Counted from the first letter of the stretch, positions 20,122 through 33,734 are shown. The stretch: 64,000 bases of DNA from Gnetum montanum (GCA_015680685.1 MNCI01037641.1:96120-160119); one strand, 5' to 3'. The notes: generated by a model from the letters alone, not told the origin. Translations and numbers: made by a program.

Positions 20122-22925
20122 TCATGTGGTTCTAGGTGGTGGTGGCTCCTCCATGGGTTGCTTCCCCTTGTCTTGTGCTCCAGGTTTTGTGATTTGATGA
20201 TGTTGAAGTAGTTCCTAGAGCTTTTCCTCTTCACTTCAGGGATCCTATGCCATCCATGCTGATGCTCTAATGTTTAATGGAGTCGATTCCTTCCATGGGC
20301 ATGGTAGTTGTGGAAACATTTTGTTTACTTTGACATACCAAGTCGCAAACAACCGTTGTTCCTCCTCGTAGGCTCTGGCTTTATCTCTGTACTCTTGAAA
20401 ATCTGTAAGCCATCGAGCCAAGTTCGTTGCGACATCTTTTTGTCCTTGGTAGCTTGCTTTAACCACCTCCAATTCAGAATTTGCAACTTCCAGCTTCTAC
20501 AATGTTTTCTTGTGCTCCACAAATTCTGCTTCATACTTGGTGTAGGTGGTAGCTACCTGCCTCTTGAGCTCTATCCTCAGCCGTCTTGCTATCAACATGG
20601 CTAGATTGGCATACCACAGATTTACCAACTCTATGTACTCTGTGAGATCCTAAATTTGTAGGTCTCGGCTTTTAAGTTCCACCTAGTGGGCAAATGTGTA
20701 TGTTTCCAATATGGCTCGCCAATCAATGTGTTGAGCACTGAAAGCGTTGATGTCGACCTTGGCCATATTGATCTCCTTCTCGATGATTTTCTTGTACATT
20801 CCCACCTGGTCTCAAAAGTGCTCTTTTAAATTTTCTTACCGCTTGGCCTTGTTCTACCACATGCTTATTTCGATGGCCATCTTTTGACGGATGGTGCGTA
20901 CCTCCTCCATTGAGAGGATTCATTTTTCTCTAGCCAAACGGTTCATGTCTTGGTTGACCTTGATTAACTATTCTCGTAGCCACTGAAAATTTTCTTTGAA
21001 AACATTTTTTAATTTCTCCACAGAGGTCAACCAAAAATTGTCAGCAACAAGCTGTTTATTTTCTTCTTGTAAGGCCTTGAGTGCCTTGGCATGCATGTAG
21101 GTTTGTGCTTGTGCCTTGGAGGCATCCCAATCAGCCTTCTCTTTTTCCTTCGCCACTCTTTTATTTTCTACCAACAATTTGTTGAGTTGCACGGTCCTGA
21201 AGGTGTCTAGCTAGTTTGTGGGAATGAATTGAGAGGGATCCCCCTATGCAACCTACAGGGTTACAAGCCTTTCTTGCAGTCTTGCCACTTCTACTTTTAC
21301 ATGCTCAGCCCTTATCTCTGTCATGACCAGCTTTCCTTTGGTGGAGATGAGGTCTAATTGTGCTGCCATAACATCCTGTGGGATGTCAAACAAGGATGTC
21401 ATCACCTGTCCTGTTTGCAACAATCGATCAAGCACATCCTCATGTTCTACAGGAGTTATTGAGGGACCGGCTAGAGCTTGAGCATCCTGTGCTCTTGTGA
21501 CATCTACTGCTAGCACAACAGGGACCTTAAAAGATTCCTTAATGTGGTTTGTGACCACCTCTGCAGCTCTTGCTACATCCTAGTGCTGCATGACCACCAC
21601 TGTGGCCCCTTCACCAGTCTCTAATTGCACCTGAAAGGATGCAGTATTCCTTGAAATCTGTTGCAACCAATAAGTCTCCCCTCCTCTTGTCTGAATGGAC
21701 ACCTCACCTTGTGCGGGATCTATAGAGACAATGGGTCGTACGGTATTGTCGATGATGCAGAAGAGATTTGCATCATCACGACTTCCCCAACTAACCATCT
21801 CAGTGATGGCCTTGAGATGGCTCATCAACGATCGGTAATTTGGTGGTGGTGGTGGTGGTTGATCTCGCTGGCTCGTGCTAGGCCTTGCTTCTTGTTGTTG
21901 ACTGGGTCCCGTGCTTGAAAGTTGGCTGGGCCCTACAAGTTGAGTTGCAGTGGGTCCCATCATCTATTCTTGCTCTTGTTCTGGCCCCAACATCTCACCA
22001 GCACTTTTCCTTGCAGCTGGTAGCTTCAGTAGTTCAACGTACGAAGTATTTTGGGCTCTTCTAAGGATGTCATTGGTGTATCCTCGAATACCAGTACGTT
22101 TGCACAACTTCCTGATGAGACAAGGGAAGGGCAATGAAAACTTCCCTGTCTTGTGTTCTTCAAACCACCTTAAGATTTTTATGAAATATATATGAGGTAG
22201 GTTAGCATTAATCTTGTCCATTAATATCATACTTCCTCTTGCTGCATATGTTGAAATTCTATTTAATCTTTTTGTGGGAAAGATGTTATAAGTTCTAATT
22301 TTAAAGTATATCTTCTTTTCCAATGTCAACTCTCCATAGGTCTTATCTTTCTTACTGTACACCCTATCTAACCAAACCCTTCATGCATCAACATCAAAGC
22401 TAGTGGACAGATGAGTAACCTTTGGCCCTGTGTTCGGAAGGTTTAACACTTCCAAAATGACTTTGACGGAAAAATCAACAGCACACCAAAAATGTCAACT
22501 GTGGTGCCTTCTTCTTTATTGTGCAAAAATTGGTACATTTCTCCTAAGTACCAAGCACTTCTTTCAGAGAGTATGGGCCATAATAGAGACCCTTTGAGGT
22601 GGTCCCTAACGATCTCAAGAGCAAATTCTGTGAAAGGTCCGAAGTTTAATTCCACGATCACTGTAGCTTATGTGGACCTTTCACGGATGGCCTGGACACA
22701 TTCCGAGGCCAATGTGAGGTGTTTTCCCTATTCAGGTGCTATAGTAGCTCCTCCTTCTACATGTCTTGATTGTATAGTGGCAGGGCCTTCTTGATGGATA
22801 CTAAATGATTTCTCCTCTTGCTTTGCATGTTGTTCAGTAGGCACTTGTCCTTTACCTCTCCTATGTTGCTTAGACACACCTTGAGGGGGACTTTCTTGTT
22901 GTCCATGCTTTGGGACCATCTGCAA
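20122..22925 (-). pseudogene. Envelope-position ORF: Transposase_32-like domain, Pro-rich linker and long coiled coil
   Basis: This is one reading frame of roughly 930 codons, broken by one frame change near 22440-22365 and about a dozen stops, mostly TAG. The N-terminal third ('FTEFALEIV', 'SWYLGEMYQFL'-like spacing, 'VDIFGV', 'RGSMILMDKINANLPHIYF', 'LPFPCLIRKLCKRTGI') resembles the 'putative plant transposon protein' domain (Transposase_32, PF20167) found in some plant LTR elements. The middle (about 21580-21960) is rich in Pro, Gln and Ser with a run of six prolines. The C-terminal half is charged and heptad-like ('LLVENKRVAKEKEKADWDASKAQAQ', 'ELEVVKASYQGQKDVATNLARWLTDF') and ends in 'KGKQPMEEPPPP'. 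No signal peptide or membrane segment was seen, so envelope function is not supported. Its position between gag and the 3' LTR is notable. Function unknown. Confidence 0.6.
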
Positions 22926-25385
22926 TCACATGAGTCCAATCATTAGTAAACTTGCTTACCAAAGTTAAGTTATACCTTACTTCTTGCCTTAATGAGTTTG
23001 TTTTGATTTCGTGTGATTTTAAAGTTAAGAATTTTTATGGAAATGTCCCCTAAAGATTTTAATATTTGGTCCACTTTGCTTAGGTGGTTTCAGAATTTTA
23101 ATTACTCGGTATAGATAAGGAGATGAAATTGTTTTTGGCACATGTTTATTATTTTTTATAAGTAATTACCCTTGATAGTGTCCTTCGAGTGATGAAAAAT
23201 TTTAAAAAATTTATACGTAATTCAGCATGTACCCCTCCCCCATGACTAAGCTAAATAGTCTAGGTTCAAGTAGGTTCAAACGGAATGAAAATCGAAGCAC
23301 TAGCAAGTGAGTTATTATTATCGAAACAAGAGATGCACAATTGCAAGTTGTAGAAGAAAATTTGAAAAATTCCCCCCATGTGAACAATTGCAAATGATGT
23401 TGATGTGTGTGGGGGGTCCATATATATGTATATATTTTAAGGATGCAATATCTCATACCTGCTAGGGGGGACTCGATATCGCGTCCTATCAAAAATAGGG
23501 CACTTGAAAAATTTACAAATTTTTTAAACTCCAAGGTATAAACTGAGGATGTGTAGGTTAAAGGAAAGGGGTACAGGGCAATACAAACTAGTCCTAAATG
23601 CAAAAAAAAGTATAATGGTGTAAAATCTAGCAATGAAAATCATGAAGAGTACGAGGAAAAAGGACATGTGTTTACTCATAGGAATGTTTGAACTGGAAGG
23701 ATGATAAGGGAAAGAAGAACGTTGGTAATACTTAGAGGGTATAAGATGATGTGTGGGAGATGTGTTACAGGTGCAAATTACAAGGGTTACACAAGTGGGT
23801 CCTCCCCAAAGCAGGTTTCTACCTATGATGCCCTTACGTAACCACCCTGAAAATGTCCGTAGGCACTAGAAGGATTAAATGTAATCCACACCAGTTCCAA
23901 AAAACACACACATGTAGATATCACCATGATGAGATATGAACCCCATGCTACACAAGTCATAAGTCACAATTACACGAACAGCGAGGTGAGGTGAATTGTA
24001 GAAGGGATTGCAGAGATTGGGACATGAGGTAACTGACCTAGGGAATACTGAATCCTGAGTGTAGGGCATGATTAATGTGTCATTTTTTTGTCACTCCAAA
24101 ATCAAGACCAAGTCCATTCCTTCAATCAATGACATCACATTGCATCTTTCCATGATGGACAACCATAAGAGCACCATGACAGCAAGGTGTACGATCACTT
24201 GGTGTTTCGTACAAGGGAGGAGTGATTTTGCTTTGTGGCACACTTTTTTCTTTTTCTCTCTTTTTTTTTTTCTCTTTTTCTCTTTTTTTTGAAGTGCTTA
24301 ATCTAGAGAAGCCGCCTACCTTCAAGCATGGATGCATGTCTTTCCAGTGGGATGCCTTAGAATAGCATTATTGTTTTTCTGATTGAGTGCCTTTTGATTA
24401 ATCTTACTCCCATTTTTCATTAGATCTACAAGGATCTTAGTACAACCAAGTTGCATGATAATTCTTACAGATGCGACCAAAAAGAATCCACAAGTCCCCT
24501 TGATGTCACATCTTGGCCATTCCTTCTTGGTCCATCATTCTTCACTCTGGGCATAATGTGCATGAAATTACTTTAAGTTTTAATTATTATAGATATCATT
24601 GTACCTAGAGTGGAACCTCTTTTTAATAGAATGGGGGAGTGAATGTTGTGGGGCCACTGTCCAACTAATTAATCACCTGAGACTTGATAGCATAGAACAA
24701 CACCTCAACCAACGAGCCACATGAGTGTTTTATTCCTAGATGAGATTACTCATAAAAAGGTAAAAAAGATAAAAAGGAACAAAAGATAAAAAGACAAAAC
24801 AATAAATTGAAAAAATGAAAAACTAAAAAACAAAAATTTCAAAATTAAAGAAAATGAAACATATTTATCAATCCTGCTTGTTATTAGAATGGGGGATATC
24901 CCCCATAACTAAATGGTTGAGCATGGCTAGGATTAATAAATGAAGAATTGGGATCCTTGCATGTTGGGAATATTGGGACTTGGTCATATTTGAACCACTA
25001 GGTGTCTTTTGATGTGGTGGTTGGAATGTACCCTGAGTAGGATTCACACACTTAATTATACTAAGCATAGTGGGGCAATTTATAAGATGTAATCAATTGA
25101 TGAGTGGTTGATCCACTATGGCACCTATGATCGTAAGATGGTATACAAGGATTGGTATGTCTCCCTATGTGGTGATATTCATTAGGCTGCATGGTTGTTG
25201 GAGTATTGATTGATGGACTTGAGAAGGTAACACGAGGTGTTGGGTTTGTGGAGGAAGATGCACCACAGTGTTGGACTTGTGCTAGGTTGGAGGTTACAGT
25301 GGGCTTAGAACTGTGTTGTCCCGTCTTACGGTCATGCCAAAAGAAGGGGCATCTTCGATGTTGAGGAGAGTTTCCACTACTTTTG

Positions 25386-26918
25386 TTAGTAGAAGCACAA
25401 GTAATATTCGTGGGTGGCTGCTATGGTGCAAACCCTTATGGAACACTTGGTGGTGATGTAGAAGGAGGTGAAAGATGAGAATATTGAAATTGAGAAGAAG
25501 TGTAATGTAGACGAGGTGGTGGTCCTGTTGGAGAGGATATGGGTTGATAGTATTGAAGAGAATAATAATAATGTGGTGAGATAGAAAATATTAACCCAGT
25601 TGGAGAAACAGGATGTTGAACTTGATAAGCACTTAGGTTCGGGTGGTATGAAGGGTGTGACCAGTTTGGGGATGGCCTCCCCCATGACTGGGATTGTTAC
25701 CACTATGATCGAACATAATATCTCTATACAAACTCTAGATGTAACACTCTTCCCTAATGCTCCTACAATTGTGACAAGATTGGACATTGGCCCTTGGGGT
25801 GATCGTATAGGTAAATGTTGCATTGATAAGTATGATTGGCAGTTGAGCTCTTATTTTTTTCAACCCTTCTTTTCGATTGTCTAAGGGTATTTTGTCCTAC
25901 TTCTTGGTTTGTCATGACTCTACCTCCAATAATGTTGGCATATTCTCCACACTTTTTATGCATCCATTCCATCATCTTATTGATCTTTGCCTCAATTTCA
26001 TCTAATGATTGTAGTGTTGGCAAAGATGGTTCCACCTCCTTGAGGTGAGTTGATTTCTCTTCTTTATTATCATGGGCCCTTGTTGATTTAAGGTTTTGGG
26101 CCTGTTGAGATTTTTCAATGTTCTCCCATTTAGCCATTTCTCCTTCTTCTTTTACTACCCACTTAATAAGCTCTTGGACTTGATGGGTTCGAAGTTCATA
26201 TAGTTGACCTCGGGCATACATCCCTAGGGTCTCCCTTGTTTCATGACGGAGCCCATCTATGATATGATACATTATCCTTTCCTTGGAGAACCCATGGCCT
26301 GGGCAGTTGTTTAACAATGCATAATATCTTTCTAAGGCCATGTCCAAGTGTTCATGTTGTGCTTGTTTCCACTCTTGGATTTGTTTCCTTAAGGTTGACA
26401 CTCTTGCATAAGTTTGATATCTTTTGTTGAAGAGTTCTACCATTGTTGACCAATGTTGAATTGATTTTGGTTTTAATGACCTATACCATACTTTTGCGTG
26501 GCCAACGAGTGTCAGACGAAAGAGCTTAAGTTTTTACCATCCATTATCAATGTTGTTCCATGCACAGATCATAGAAGGCTTGTAAATGTTATTGCGGATT
26601 TAAATCATAGCCTCCTAAAAACTTAGGAAAGTTTTTTAAGTCAAGCCTAGGTAGATGACTTTCCTTATGATGCCTGCAGGATATTCGAATAGCCTCTTGT
26701 ATTTTCATTAGGCTTGTAGTGGCCAATAGGGGTTCATCATCACTAGGTATGTTATGCATTAATGAGTTGGGACGATGTTGTCTTCGTTTATGTTCATTGG
26801 AAATCCCTACATTAGATTGGGTACTCTAGACTTCATCATCATCATCATCTAATTCGTTGGTTCTCCAATGAATTGCCTTACTGGTTGTTGCATTATCATA
26901 GTCTTGTGAGAGAGACAT
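25386..26918 (-). pseudogene. gag of the 19-28 kb element
   Basis: Gag forms the virus-like particle of LTR elements. The frame begins at ATG 26916-26918 ('MSLSQDYDN') and includes the capsid-type block 'MVELFNKRYQTYARVSTLRKQIQEWKQ', 'LDMALERYYALLNNCPGHG' and 'HHIIDGLRHETRETLGMYARGQL'-like sequence. This is closely related to the gag at 44118 and 62157 (retrotransposon gag domain type). It ends with a single degenerate Cys/His group near 25780-25830. Frame changes lie upstream of 26443. Confidence 0.8.
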
Positions 26919-27053
26919 GGTTGTGAATTGTATGTGACTTAATTGAATTTAGTTTAATTTGTCTAAAAGATATATCGTTAATAATTTGTTATAGTGATCT
27001 TGTATGATGTAACTAATCTAAATAACTAGCATCGTCCTGGGCAACAACATCAA

Positions 27054-27897
27054 TGATGAGTGGCGAGGTAGCCCTACACTCAACCATACGAATACGAGCG
27101 TTTCACGCATAATCCGGTCGAACTCCACAGACAGGCTATTTGTTGTGTCTAGATAGTTACTCGTTGATCGTAGTTCACTATCTTTCCACCTGGACTAGTA
27201 TTGGCTTTGTCATGTATGGTTTAGTCCAAAGTGAGGTGTATGATATGTTCCTAAACTAATGCTACTCCTGAAGGAAATGGAAAATAACTTTAATTAAACT
27301 AGGAGGAAAAGGGAGAGAGAGTTATGCTAAGAGGAAATAGGGAGAGAGAATATAAACTAGCCTAAGTGCGATGAGCATCCATTCCTTAATCATCCATACA
27401 CATCTTAGGCCTCATGCACAACTACCACTGGGATTACCAAGCGCATGGCCTGAGTATGCTACTGGAATACCAAATAGTCACACGTAGATGCTCGTGATCA
27501 AGTCGTACTCATTCCACATTTAAGAAATTTAGGGTGAAGAGATATTAACTACAAAAACAATAATTAAATAATTAAACTAAGTGGATGCTACAATGATGAA
27601 GTAATCTTGGTATTTATTGCCAGTCATGTGCATGTCTAAGTACGTCACACTTGAATAAAGGATGTCATACAATTACAATCATCACACTGTGGGCATGCAC
27701 TGGGAGAAAGGGTTGAGAGAAAGAAAGAAATGAACTACTTCTAAAACTAACTATTTCTAAAACTTAAGGACTGACTCCTCTCGTGTGCTTACATGTGTAT
27801 TTATAGGCTCACGTAGGAGTCACGATATTGTGTATTCGATATCATGGATCCAATATCGTGGGTCTGATATCGTCTCCTGATGAATCACGCTTCATCA
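27054..27897 (-). repeat. 5' LTR of the 19-28 kb element
   Basis: The LTR is 844 bases with TG...CA ends and is collinear with 19037-19925. A TATA-like TATTTATAGG (minus strand) lies near 27798-27807, followed by GATATC palindromes at 27823-27880. Confidence 0.9.
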
Positions 27898-27902
27898 TAA
27901 TT

Positions 27903-30400
27903 TCTTTGGTTTACAAATTTGTAAATGATCCTAATTAGATATTTCTATTTAGGTCGAACAAAAAAAATTTGGATTCTTTTTTTAATTTGATGAATCTTGC
28001 ACAAATATTTTTCTATGGCTATTTCTTTTTAAAAGCATCCCTTGATTCTTCAAATTAATGTTGATTGACATGTTTTAGAGCAAGATCTAGGCACTATTGA
28101 TTTCATTTTAATTTTATAGGTTAATGTTAGTTTGATTGTTGTAGAAACAAAGCCACCTAGGAATTTTTTTCTTTCAACTAGCATTCTTGGGGGCTTCATG
28201 TGTTACCTCTTGCTCCCTATGAATGAGTATTACAACAAAAGTTGATAGATCTATGTTCATTACTTTCTGTATGAACTGAAGTGCTACATAAAATATTTGT
28301 ATAGCATTTGGTTTTACTGCTTCAATTTTAAAAAAATGATAATTCTTCTTTTTCATTGCCTTCAATTTTATCTATTTACAAGTATCCATTTAAGGTTAAT
28401 TTATTATACAAATAGTACCAAGGGAAGACAATCTGGCCGAATCAAGAAACTACCTTAACATCTAAGGACAATAGCTTATAACTTCTATTATCAGTAAAGA
28501 TGGCCTCAATCTTAAAATTATCTACCCTCTACAATAAACTCAATCTTCCATGGGAAATAGGTACTTACCTAAAATCTAAGTTGCAATGACATGCACATGG
28601 CTTAAACCAGTAAAAGCTTTTGGTTAAGTGATTTTGATGAAACATGAGACATTTAGACACTTACAAGACACTTATTAAAACAATAATATGTATAACATGT
28701 TGGGAAAGGGCTTTTTTAGAAAATTGAAATTTTAGATAAGTTATTCCATTAACCTCCCCAAGCATAGATATTATTACCATAATCCCATTTTCGTTATGTA
28801 GCCTACAATTTTATAGTGATAATACAATCTTTTGATATAGAATACACAAAGATACAAGAATAGCATACACATGTTTATCCACTATACATCGATAGCAACC
28901 CTAGAAAGAGATCCTAAATTCCTACAATGCTCAATCAAACATCTCTTTATCCTCCTCACACTTCTCTCTAGCCTCCTCACACTGGCATTGCGAGCAACAA
29001 TTTGCATGAAGATATGTAAGTGGGATCGAAAGTCCCTCTAGTAAGAAATATTACTTGATTGTTAATCCTACTCCCCATAAGAAACATCGGTGCATTAAGG
29101 TTGTCAATGGGTTCTGAAGGACCCCTAAAAAGCAACCTCTAAGTTTTCCCTACATTTATTCTCTTCCAACTTCTTAAAACATAGGGCTAGATTTGAACTA
29201 GCAACTAGTAAAATGTGATTCATTATAATGGTGGGTTGATTACAAAATTTACGTTAGCCTCTAACCTTCCCATTCTTCATTTATTTTATTGCATTCTACA
29301 CTTGCATACTTCTCACAACCTCAAAACAAAACAATAAAAAAATCAAACCCTTAAAAGAATGATTCCATGGCTTTACCTTAAATTTTCTTGTAGAACACAT
29401 TGAAAAAACTCAAACATAATTTCCTACCATACATTTCACAGCTTAAAAATGCTCTCAAGATGAATATATAAAATTACTCTAGAAAAATAGTCAATTTGAT
29501 TTCCATCGTTACGGCTAAGCCAACATGAGTAAACCTCAACTTGCTAAATCATGTTTAACTTGTTTAACAAGCATTGACAAAGATTAACCAACATTTTCCA
29601 CTATCATAGAAACCTACAAAATCGTATAGGTACATGTGAAAACAATAGGCCCACATTCTTTATATTAAAAAAACAATAGAATTAAACTTTCAGCAATTGG
29701 AAAAATAAATCTACCATTACTTCATCCTTTCCATAACATCATTGGCTACCTATTAAAATAAAGCACGTCTAATGTAATCTTGCATAAAATGGTTATTTTT
29801 TCCAAGAAACTTAATTTTGAGAGCATTATAATGCATTGAGTACCAAACAGTTTTTCCTTACTTGATTAGTAAAGGATTCTACATGTACCTTATTGTCTAA
29901 CACAATCGTAATTGTGGTCCTGACTAATGTGCAATAAGAATAGAATAGCAAAAAAATAGACAAGAAACATAACACAACATTGTAAGAGCCAATAAACTAC
30001 TGAATATTTAAGTCAGAATAGATAAGCACTAAAACAATGCAATATAAAAATCATAAACTGTATTTGACTATTTGTATATTTGGTTGCAAATGAAAAACTT
30101 GCTCTTCATACTTTGTTAAAGGCCATAAACACAATCCTAAGCTACAATCCATAAATCATTTCTAAATAGCAAAATCATGTAAAATTGACTAAAATGCTCA
30201 AAGTTCAAAAACTGAAATAAAGAATAAAATATTTATTTCCTTTTTTTATAAAGAAACACAAAACGTTACCCAAGTTGCATTTTAAATATCAATGAAATTT
30301 CTTTTTAAATTTACGTATTTGTGTAAATGGCTAGAACATGAAGAGCTGTCCAAAAGTTTCTATGTATTTCTAAATATGTCCAAAATATGATTTTTTGCTT
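27903..30400. other. AT-rich intergenic region
   Basis: Only short broken frames occur on both strands. I recognise no gene, repeat family or RNA in this 2.5 kb. Confidence 0.4.
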
Positions 30401-30409
30401 ACATCTAAA

Positions 30410-32200
30410 ATTTTGGTAAAAGCCAATGGAATTTTGGATAAGTGGAAAATTTATTTTCAAGAATTATTAAATGAAGACATCCAAGAAGAAGAACCAAAAT
30501 TTGGTAAACTTTCCTTCTTTGAGATGAAGACAACATAATCAAAGATAAAAAATGGAAAAGTTATTGAACTTGATAACATTCCTATAGAAACTTGGAAAGC
30601 ATTGGGAGATAAGGAGTTTCTTGGCTAATAAAATTATTTAACAAACTTTTAAAGGATGGAGAAATGCCTAACAATAGGAGAAAACACATTATTGTTCCCG
30701 TCTACAAAACTAAAGGAAATGTACAAAATTGTCTAAACTATAGAGGGATCTTGTTAATGAGCCATACTATGAAGCTTTGGGAGTGAGTCATTGAGTAGCA
30801 TCTCAGACTTGAATCAATAGTATCAGAAAAATAATTTGGATTTATGCCAAGGAGATCCATTATAGAAGCTATTTTCTTGATACAATAATTGATAGAGAAA
30901 TACAAAAAATATAGAAAAAATGTACCTATGATTGTCATTGACTTAGAGAAAGCATATGACAAAGTGCCTAGAGATATTATTTGGTGGGACTTGCAGAGGA
31001 ATAAAACCCCTAATAAATATATAAAAATAATTCAATACATGTATAAAGGACCTACCACTAAAATTAGAACATCTTATTGAACAACATTTGATTTTCTGAT
31101 CATAGTTGGCCTTCATCAAGGTTATGTGCTTAGCCTATACTTATTTTCCATTATTATGAATGAATTAACATAGGAAATACAAGATGAAATCCCTTGGTGA
31201 TGAGTGGCGAGGTACCCCTACACTCAACCATATGAATATGAGCGTTACACACACGATCTGGTCGAACTTCGCAGATGGACTAGTTGTGGCACCTAGATAG
31301 TTAACCTTAGGTTGTAGTTCGCTGTCTTCCCACCTAGACTAGTATTAGCTTTGTCATGTATGGCTTAGTCCAGAGTGAGGTGTATGATGGGTTTCTACTC
31401 TAATGCTACTCTTGAAGGCAATGGAAAGTAATATTAACTATTCTAAGAGAGAAAGGGTAAAAGAATCTAATCTAGCCTAAGTGCGATGAGCATCCGTTCC
31501 TTGATTATTCGTATACATCTTGAACTTTGTGCACGACTACCACTAGGATTACCAAGCGTAGATCCTAGGTACACTATTGGATTACCAAGTAGTCACACTT
31601 AAATGCTCGTAATCAAGTCGTACTCATTCCACATTTCTAGGAGTTTAAGGGTGAGAGAGATTAATTAGGAAAGTAGTAAATAAAAAATAAATAAATAAAT
31701 AAACAAAGTGAATGTTGCAATGATGAAGTAATCTCGATCTTTATTTTCAATCATGTGCATGTCCAAGTATGTCACACTTGAATAAAGGATGCCGTACAAT
31801 TACAATCACCACACTGCGGGCATACACTGGAAAATAATTCTATCTCTGGAGAGGTAAAACTACCAGAGCTTCACTATAGATCTAAATCTATGTCTAAAAC
31901 TGGGAAAGCCACCTCTTATTTATAGACATTGCGGCAGACTGCGATATCGCGTATGTGATACCACGACTAGCATGCGATATCGTGTTGGCTGTGATTAAGA
32001 AGATGCGATATCGCGGGTGCGTTATCATGTGTGCGTTATCATAGCTGTCAGAAAATTCATGACTCATCACTTGGTATATGCTATTTGTAGATGATAATTT
32101 GTTGGTGGATACAAATCAAAAAAATATCACTTCTAAAATAGAGAAGGATTTGCTCTCATTTTGACCTTTGCTGAGGAAAGGAAGATTGCTAGTTTAAGGT
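30410..32200 (+). pseudogene. LINE reverse transcriptase split by a solo LTR
   Basis: Frames on both sides of the LTR at 31198-32069 read as one plant LINE RT: 'LDKWKIYFQELLN', 'IIKLFNKLL...GEMP', 'IIVPVYKTKGNVQNCLNYRGILLMSHTMKLWE', 'FGFMPRRSIIEAIFLIQ', 'MIVIDLEKAYDKVPRDIIWW', 'GLHQGYVLS' and, after the LTR, 'MLFVDDNLLVDT'. The catalytic FADD motif reads FVDD. The direct target duplication CTTGG flanks the LTR, and removing the LTR brings the two halves together at the expected place. Stops are numerous, so it was dead or dying before or after the insertion. Confidence 0.85.
31198..32069 (-). repeat. Solo LTR of family A inside a LINE
   Basis: The LTR is 872 bases with TG...CA ends and a perfect 5-bp target duplication CTTGG (31193-31197 and 32070-32074). 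No internal region remains, so it arose by recombination between the two LTRs of an inserted element. It carries the palindrome array at about 31938-32045 and a minus-strand TATA box at about 31916-31925. Confidence 0.92.
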
Positions 32201-33320
32201 TTGAGTTGATGATAGGATAGAGAGTGGTTGCTCATTGCTTGTTCTTAGCTATCTTGGACTATATTAAGTAGTCTTGTGGGCTCTTGGAAGGCTAATCTTA
32301 TTGGTATTGTTGGAGGCTTTTGGAATTAATTTTGGGGGTTACTTGGATGATCCAAAATATTGTATTCTCTTATTTTTTTGAGAGAGAATTTCAACAACAC
32401 CTTGGACTTGAAATTTGAAGATGATTCTTGAAGCAATAGCTAGACAACAAACCAAGCTTGAAGTATTATCTACCTCCCCAAATTGGCCAACTCATTTATA
32501 TAGTTGTGTCTTTCATATGTCTTGGTTTTGATATTTGGCATGCATGTAATAGGCTTAGGAGTTAGCATTTTCTTCGTGTCATGTGCACTTGGTATTTCAT
32601 GCTTTTGTGATTTTTTTTACATCATTCTATCAAAGGCTGGTGATCTCTTATGTGGGCTAAAAAGGCTTAGTTCTTAGAGGTGCTTAATGGTGTTAGCCCC
32701 CACCTTTTAATCCAACCCCAGTGTTCTTCTCATGTGGGTAATAAGATGCTATAGGGTTGGAGAGAGTTGGTGTATCATAACTCAATGGCCAAAGAGTCCA
32801 TTGAGTATTCATTAATAAATGAATTACGCATATGGATGATCTTTTATGTCTTTTACAAATTGGAAAGTGGGGTGCACATGTTTTATTTTCTTGAGCATTT
32901 TGTGGTCAAATTATAAGGGGTTTTCAGTGGAGTTGTTATATCCCAATTCATTGTTAAATGGTCCTTTGTTCAAGCCTACGTTGTGGTTGCTGAAAAAATT
33001 TAATAATGAAGATTTCAAAATTTTGACAGAATATCAATCTATCATGGGGCTCAAGCTTAGTACACATTAGATGTTATTGTTTTCTTTCCTTTCTATTTAG
33101 CATAAGAGCACATGGAATTTTGCTACTTGTCTACTCCAAAAATTAGCATTCTACTTCTTTAATGATAACTGTTCATAGGATAGAGATTGCTACCCCCTTT
33201 TTTATGGTTATTATCTACTGTTTACTATTTTTTTGAGTCCATAAAATAATAATGATAATGATAAACAATCACCTTTAGAAGTATATTCTTTGTCCTTTAT
33301 TTTTCTCCCTTTTTAGTAGA
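32200..33320. other. Intergenic region, possibly LINE-derived at its left end
   Basis: LINE similarity fades after about 32160. An open frame at 32846-33070 has no recognisable domain. Confidence 0.35.
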
Positions 33321-33327
33321 TGATATT

Positions 33328-33734
33328 CAAGACTATCCATCCTTACCACCACAACAATGCTGATATGCCTTCTATTCTACTCAAATCTTAAGGACACAAG
33401 TTGTCCTTATAGCTTTTCCAAGCACCCAATTTGTTACTCCAACAAATCTCAAATCTCAGATTCTCGTCTCCAAGGTAAAACCTCAATACAATGCTTCCAC
33501 ATCAAAAACACATACTTAAAGGCTACCCTAAGCCTTCTATTTATAAGGAAACATTAGGACCATATTCCAATCCTAACACATGTGGAATAAAACACATCCC
33601 CACATAAATATCACTTTACAACTTGACCCCTTTATTTTAATTTTTTTCTTATCATTATTTAAAATGCAGCATCCTTTTAAAAACATAAAAGGAAATACAA
33701 CAAATAATACTAATATATTTGTCTTCATTTTTCA
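33328..33734 (-). repeat. Truncated 3' LTR of the copia element
   Basis: Strong similarity to 38016-38414 over its whole length, for example the CTGATATGCCTTCTATT and CATCCCCACATAAA stretches. The outer end (left of 33328) does not match the partner LTR, so roughly 260 bases are missing and no target duplication can be tested. Confidence 0.8.

Larger units (their letters stand above)
19037..27897 (-). mobile_element. Complete family-A LTR retrotransposon without pol (8.86 kb)
   Basis: The element has two LTRs in the same orientation (19037-19925 and 27054-27897). Its target-site duplication is slightly diverged: TCATT at 19032-19036 against TAATT at 27898-27902. The primer binding site (27035-27052) is a decayed tRNA-Asp complement. 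The polypurine tract reads GTCGTGGGGGTA on the minus strand beside 19926. Going 5' to 3' on the minus strand, the order is LTR, gag (26918 to about 25390), a non-coding stretch, a second long reading frame (22925-20122), PPT, LTR. I find no protease, reverse transcriptase, RNase H or integrase motifs, so it would need enzymes in trans. Many differences between its LTRs indicate an old insertion. Confidence 0.85.

Noticed and set aside
21661-21918. Plus-strand open frame with a Trp run
   Set aside because: It is the antisense of the proline-rich linker of the minus-strand frame.
20122-22925. A retroviral-like envelope protein
   Set aside because: The position fits, but no signal peptide or transmembrane segment is visible. 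The protein looks cytosolic and coiled-coil.
32846-33070. 74-codon frame as a gene fragment
   Set aside because: No recognisable family and no splice or promoter context. Left as intergenic.
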